A stretch of 64,000 bases of DNA from Cavia porcellus (lineage: Eukaryota > Chordata > Mammalia > Rodentia > Caviidae): NCBI RefSeq assembly GCF_034190915.1, contig NW_026947506.1, positions 13,515,501 through 13,579,500 on the forward strand. Direction: 5' to 3'. The first letter of the stretch is position 1. Each line of letters starts with the position of its first letter. The notes below the pieces were generated by a model that was not told where the DNA came from, did not search any database, and saw nothing but the letters and a program-made list of their open reading frames with translations. Positions 59,190-64,000 of this stretch are shown here, in pieces. A program made the position numbers and the translations under genes.

Positions 59190-61218
59190 TCTAAGGTCTA
59201 AATAAGGTGTTAGGAGGTGGGGACTTACTGGAATTTGGTGACTTAGTTCAAAACTTAGTGGACAATTGATTACCACTGAAGAAGTCAAAAAGTCTAGAAT
59301 TTAATTGTTTGTTTTGCATTTGTCATACATATACCTGAAGACTCATAGAATCACGATGCCTGTGAACAAATCACCTACCGCTTCTTGCAGTGCAGCTGTC
59401 TGATTTCACCTAGCTATTCCCAGTGTGGGCAGAGAATGGATTTTGTGGAAGCTCTTTGAATCTTAACAATTTCTTCATGCAAAGTGTTATTTTGTTTCAA
59501 TTCATTGGATTTTTGAGTAAGTTAATAACTGAGGTTAGTATATCATTATTACAAAGCTGAAAAGATTATATGTAGCTCCTTTGCCTCAACTTTTTGCCCA
59601 TAGGATTGCAGGGAAATTCATGTTGCAGGTACTCCACAGCCTTATTCTACAGCCTCTCAGCTTTTTCTGTTGGAAGTTGGCCTTTAAAAATGTTTTTTGA
59701 TATAACTAAAACTGTTATTTTTGATTACTTTCTAAAAGTGATAATGGATTAAAATTTTTGATGGAATAAAAAAATTCAAGTGTGCCAATGATGAAACCTC
59801 AAAAATTTTCACAGGAAATCTTCATCTAATATTTTATAGATATTTTTTGCTTTGTAAACATGTGGAATAGCTCAGTTCATTTTTATATTTTCATCCAATA
59901 CATTTTATTATACTTTCATAATTGTTTCTTGTGCTTATTACATCTAGTTTTGAACCCCTTATATATGAGTTTTAATATTTAAAGTTGTTGTGTCATCTGA
60001 GGGCTACCTATGAAGTTTATTATTCCCAGTCCAGCTGTTTATAAAAGACATAGTTATATGTCTTTTTTGTTTGTTTGTTTTTGGTACCAGGATTGAACTC
60101 CTCCCCATGCACTTGCAAGGTAGGTGCTTATGCCACTGAGCTAAATCCCCGGCCCTATATGTTGTATTATTGTATACTAGGATAGAGATGTGCTCTGTGA
60201 TAGAATATGTGCTAGAGCTACAAAGCAATGCTAAAGGTATAGACAAGAGCTCCCCTGAACACCTGAGTTCCCGTCAGAAAAACCTGCAAGATGAGCTAAT
60301 CCAGAACAGTATGCTATCTTCCCCTCCACCTCTCTTTTTACCCCATGGACAGCGATCCTCACATAGGCATTCCACACCCAGAACCACGCTGTTTCAATTC
60401 AGCTGGGTATTCCAAGGTGCCCTTTAGTTAATCCACCACACTCATGTCCAGGACTTTTCTTTTTAAAGAACTGCCTTTTATTTCATTATGTGATCACTGG
60501 AATTCTTTTGATACTTTCAACAATGTCAGATTAATATAGCTTCTGCAGATTTTTTGAATCAACACATAGGAAACATATAGACCAGTGTGTCTTTTTCATA
60601 AATTTCTATGTTATCTAGCCTCATCAGTGTCAAAATAACAAGCACTCCTATCCAAGTAGGCACAGCATTGGGACCATAGCCCAGATGTGTAGGTTCTGTT
60701 CTGTTCTCTCTTTCTTTAACATTCTTATCTGTCTTTCTGATGGGGTGTGGAGAGTTTGACTACTGCTGGTTGAGGCTCTGTGTGTCTCCTGTTTGTAACT
60801 GTGCTACTTTGCTTATTGCTGCCCAGTGTGTGACTGTTTTCTTTTCATACATGAATGTAGATAGGTACACCTTAATGTGTACTTTCTTAATGGTGAGTTT
60901 TTGCTTCAATATTTTTCAATAAGTTTTATTTTCCAAATTGTCAATTAGAGTTAACACTAATACTGTTAATAACCTGAAAATACTCAGAAAGTTTCTTCAC
61001 TGTGCTTCAGCAAAGGGTGAGAGCATCCAGGTGATTGATACCCTACATGATTCAACTCTCTCTTACCCCATGGATGTCCTTTCTCCCTTTTTGGTGACTT
61101 TCCCTGAGTTTACCATCTGTGAGTTTCTATGAAAAATGTTTTGCTTTTCTCCCTTGGAGTTTTCAATGAATGATCATTATACATTTGCAAAGAAAATTTT
61201 TTCAAAAGTTTTTTTCTA
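59190..61218. other. Non-coding DNA, no gene recognised
   Basis: Contains one ID-like SINE at 60,065-60,156. I see no other repeat or gene. Confidence 0.45.
60065..60156 (-). mobile_element. ID-like SINE, antisense
   Basis: (GTTT)n/poly(T), 'ggtaccaggattgaactcct' through 'gagctaaatccccggccc'. Flanks tatatgtct / tatatgttg. Confidence 0.9.
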
Positions 61219-62954
61219 GAAGTTAAATTATCATTATTTGCAGATGACATGATTCTCTACATAGAAGATCCCCAAAACTCCATTAAAAGACTCTTAGATA
61301 GTAAATAAATTGCGCAGTGTGGCTGGATACAAAATCAATACTCAAAAATGAATAGCATTCCTATATACTTACAACAAAATCATAGAGAGAGAAATAAGAG
61401 AAACTACATCCTTCGCACTAGCAACCCCCCAAAAATGAAATATTTAGGAATTATTCTCATGAGAGAAGTGAAAGACCTATACAGGTAAAATTATAACACT
61501 GAAAAATGAAATTGAAGTTGATCTCAGAAAATGGAAAGACATACCTTGCTCATGGATAGGAAGAATAAATATTGTGAAATGGCCATTCTCCCAAAACTGT
61601 TATACAGATTCAATGCAATCCTGATAAAAGATACCATCAATATACCTCATAGATCTTGAGAAATCATTTCTAAAATTTATCTGGAGTGAGAAGAGACCTA
61701 GAATAGCAAGGACAGTTCTAAGCAACAATGGCAAGACAGGAGGCATCACAATCCCTGACTTGAAGTTATACTACAAAGTAACAGTAGTAAAATCAACATG
61801 GTACTGGAATAAAAACAGATTTGAAGACCAGTGGGATAGATTAGAAGATACAACCACAACTATAAACACACTCAACCACCTTATCTTTGATAAAGGGGCC
61901 AAGCATGTTCACTGGAAGAACGACAGTCTCTTTATTAAATGGTGTTGGAAAAACTGGCTCTCCATATGCTAAAAACTAAAACTAGACACATGCCTATCAC
62001 CATGTACTAAAATAAAATCTAAATGGATCAAAGATCTAAATATTAAAACAGAGACACTAAATCTATTGGATGACAAATTGAGTGAAAACCTTGAAGACAT
62101 AGGAGTGAGTAGAGAATTCATGAACAGGACTCCAACCACACGGGAAATACTTCCCAGGGTCAATAACTGGGATCACCTCTTATTAAAAAGTTTCTGCACG
62201 TCAAAAGAAATCTCCAGCATAGTGAAAAGAAAACCCACAAATGGGGAAAAAATCTTAGTGAACTGCTCCTCAGACAAAGGACTTCTGTTTAAAACATATA
62301 AAGAATTAAAAATCAGACCCCCAAAATTCAAAGACCCAATTCAAAAATGGGCATCTGAGATGAGTACATAATTCCAGATGAAGAAATACAAATGGTAAAT
62401 AAATACATGAAAAAAAATGTTCATCATCATTAGTCATTAGAGAAATGCAAATTAAAACCACACTGAGATTTCATCTCACTCCTGGAAAAATGGCCAATAT
62501 CAAGAAAACAACCAACAACAAATGGTGGAGAGGCTGTGGGGAAAAAGGAACTCTCCTTCACTGCTGGTTGGAGTGCAAACTGGTGCAACCATTGTTGAGG
62601 TCAGTCTGGAGATTTCTCAGAAAGCTGTCATTGGAAGCCCCATTTGATCCAGCTATTCCACTTCTAGGCATATTTCCAGAAGAACTGAAAGCATCGTACC
62701 TCAGTGATATATGTACATCCATATTTATAGCAGCACAACGTGTATTAGCCAGATCTTGGAAACAACCTAAGTGTCCATCAACTGAGGAATGGATAAAAAA
62801 GTTGTGGTATTTTTATACAATGAAGTACTACTCAACTATAAAAAATGATCACATTGAGATATTTATAAATAAATGGATGCAGCTTGAGACCATAGTCAAA
62901 AGTGAAATAAATCAAACTCACATGTATAAATACCGAATAGTTTCCCTATTGTAA
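61219..62954 (+). pseudogene. LINE-1 ORF2 C-terminal half, broken
   Basis: Open stretches at 61,760-61,972, 62,066-62,371 and 62,445-62,954 match the first copy ([16 protein letters not shown], the Cys-His region [17 protein letters not shown]). The N-terminal half is missing and stops and frameshifts separate the pieces, so it is inactive. Confidence 0.93.
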
Positions 62955-64000
62955 GAAATGATAAGAATACATAAAAGTATGTGGTAATCATGATTCCCAA
63001 TCATATTGGTTTGAAGCCATATAATGTTTTCACCCACTAATTGGAATGGTTTTAATCTAGGTTGTTCAATTTTATTGTCTGTGATAGTGTGCATAGCTAT
63101 TTTAAAGAAAACAAGACATCATAATTGCTAGTGCTGATTTAATATCATCTTGTTTTGAAGTCCCATCAACTGTTGTTCACCTGTTTCCATTTGGTTTAAC
63201 ATGTTGTATCTTATTATATTTTACTACATGCAATAGTATAAACAAAAATTTTTTATAGGCAGAGATAATATAGAAACCATTGTTCATTTTCTGTTAGCTG
63301 GTTCTAAATACTCTGTAATACTTTCATTCTCTTGAATGGCTTCACAGTATCTTGATATGTTTGATGCTATAGTATACGAAGTTGTACATAAATATTTCAA
63401 GGAAAGAGACACTATGGTGACTACTATTATGTCAGGTTATCTGGTGGTGAAACACAATGATGCTTAAATTGTTAGGTTTTGACCTGTGTTCAGTTGCTAT
63501 GTCCTCTTTTATCTCAATCTCTCCCCCTTTTTTTTTTCTTTTTTAAAGAATTTATTTTTTTTAATCAAGGGAAAACTAAATTAAAAATATCAGTATATGT
63601 TATAGAAATTTTTTTGTTTTCCTATTAATCTTATTTGAACCCGTGTAATGCTCTCCCCATCTTATTCTGACTGATTTTACTATATTCTGTTTTGTTTGAT
63701 AATATCAATTTTGAGGGTATAGGCAACCACTTTGAAGGCAATAAGATTTACTATGATGCCCATTGTTGTTTGACTATTATCTTCTTTTGAAGTCCTGTAA
63801 GGTCTCCAATGTAGGTTTTATTGGTCTTTTTGTGTACTCTTTTGTTCAATTCTACTATACCTGATGATATAGGCAACTCTTTTTAAGATAGCAAGCGGCA
63901 TAATGGTAACCATTGTTGATCACCTGGCATTCTGTTTTTGCATCATGTACTATATCCATCCTTCTGTTCTAACTGACTCTGTTTTGCTTTGTTACATTTG
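61219..64000 (+). mobile_element. 5'-truncated LINE-1, continues past the window
   Basis: Begins at the FADD box of the ORF2 reverse transcriptase (61,219 aligns with 2,136 of the first LINE-1) and runs through the C-terminal region to a stop at 62,952-62,954. The 3' UTR continues to the window end. Judged against the first copy, the tail lies just beyond 64,000. Confidence 0.93.

Overview
The window is mammalian, almost certainly rodent, nuclear DNA. It is full of dead LINE-1 copies, B1/7SL-like SINEs and about sixteen copies of an ID-like, tRNA-derived SINE (A and B boxes, ending around 'ggtaccga' plus an A-rich tail). That SINE variant made me think of a beaver-like (castorimorph) rodent, but this is memory and low confidence. 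No tRNA, rRNA or CRISPR was found, and nothing bacterial.

The only gene whose coding sequence looks intact is a four-exon KRAB zinc-finger gene on the minus strand. Exon 1 (ATG then splice donor) is at about 31.9 kb, the KRAB-A exon at 15,897-16,023 (127 bp), the linker exon at 15,529-15,589 (61 bp) and the zinc-finger exon at 12,167-14,006. Phases agree and predict 676 residues with 18 intact C2H2 fingers. To its left (about 5.07-8.5 kb) is a tandem copy that has decayed: frameshifted fingers and a linker-exon remnant, but no KRAB-A exon or promoter.

The largest structure is an old inverted duplication. Arm A is about 20.5-37.4 kb and arm B about 39.5-56.9 kb. I matched about a dozen blocks by eye, in order and in opposite orientation. 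Each arm carries the same zinc-finger promoter and exon 1: 31.88-32.11 kb reading left, 44.28-44.50 kb reading right. The window therefore holds two divergent KRAB-ZNF promoters. The downstream exons of the right-hand one are not in the window. The centre is a 2.1-kb asymmetric piece: a class II-like LTR with a second LTR nested in it (37.44-38.14 kb), then a 1.4-kb block (38.17-39.54 kb). That block occurs again, inverted, at 9.30-10.74 kb beside the decayed gene. A shared LTR insertion and its empty site in arm B give a relative order: the arms split first, the LTR then entered one unit, and the two left-hand units then duplicated.

Region by region: 1-5,060 LINE-1 with dead ORF2 and 3' UTR; 5,070-8,533 zinc-finger pseudogene; 8,941-9,290 LTR; 9.3-11.69 kb duplicated non-coding DNA; 11.69-16.02 kb exons 4, 3 and 2 of the KRAB-ZNF gene; 17.03-20.48 kb decayed LINE-1 with an inserted LTR; 20.5-37.4 kb arm A; 37.4-39.5 kb centre; 39.5-56.9 kb arm B, interrupted by a LINE-1 (41.5-44.1 kb), a solo LTR (44.8-45.2 kb) and an internally deleted class II-like provirus (45.9-48.3 kb); 57-61.2 kb mostly unrecognised DNA with a perfect 78-bp direct repeat; 61.2-64.0 kb a 5'-truncated LINE-1 that runs off the window.
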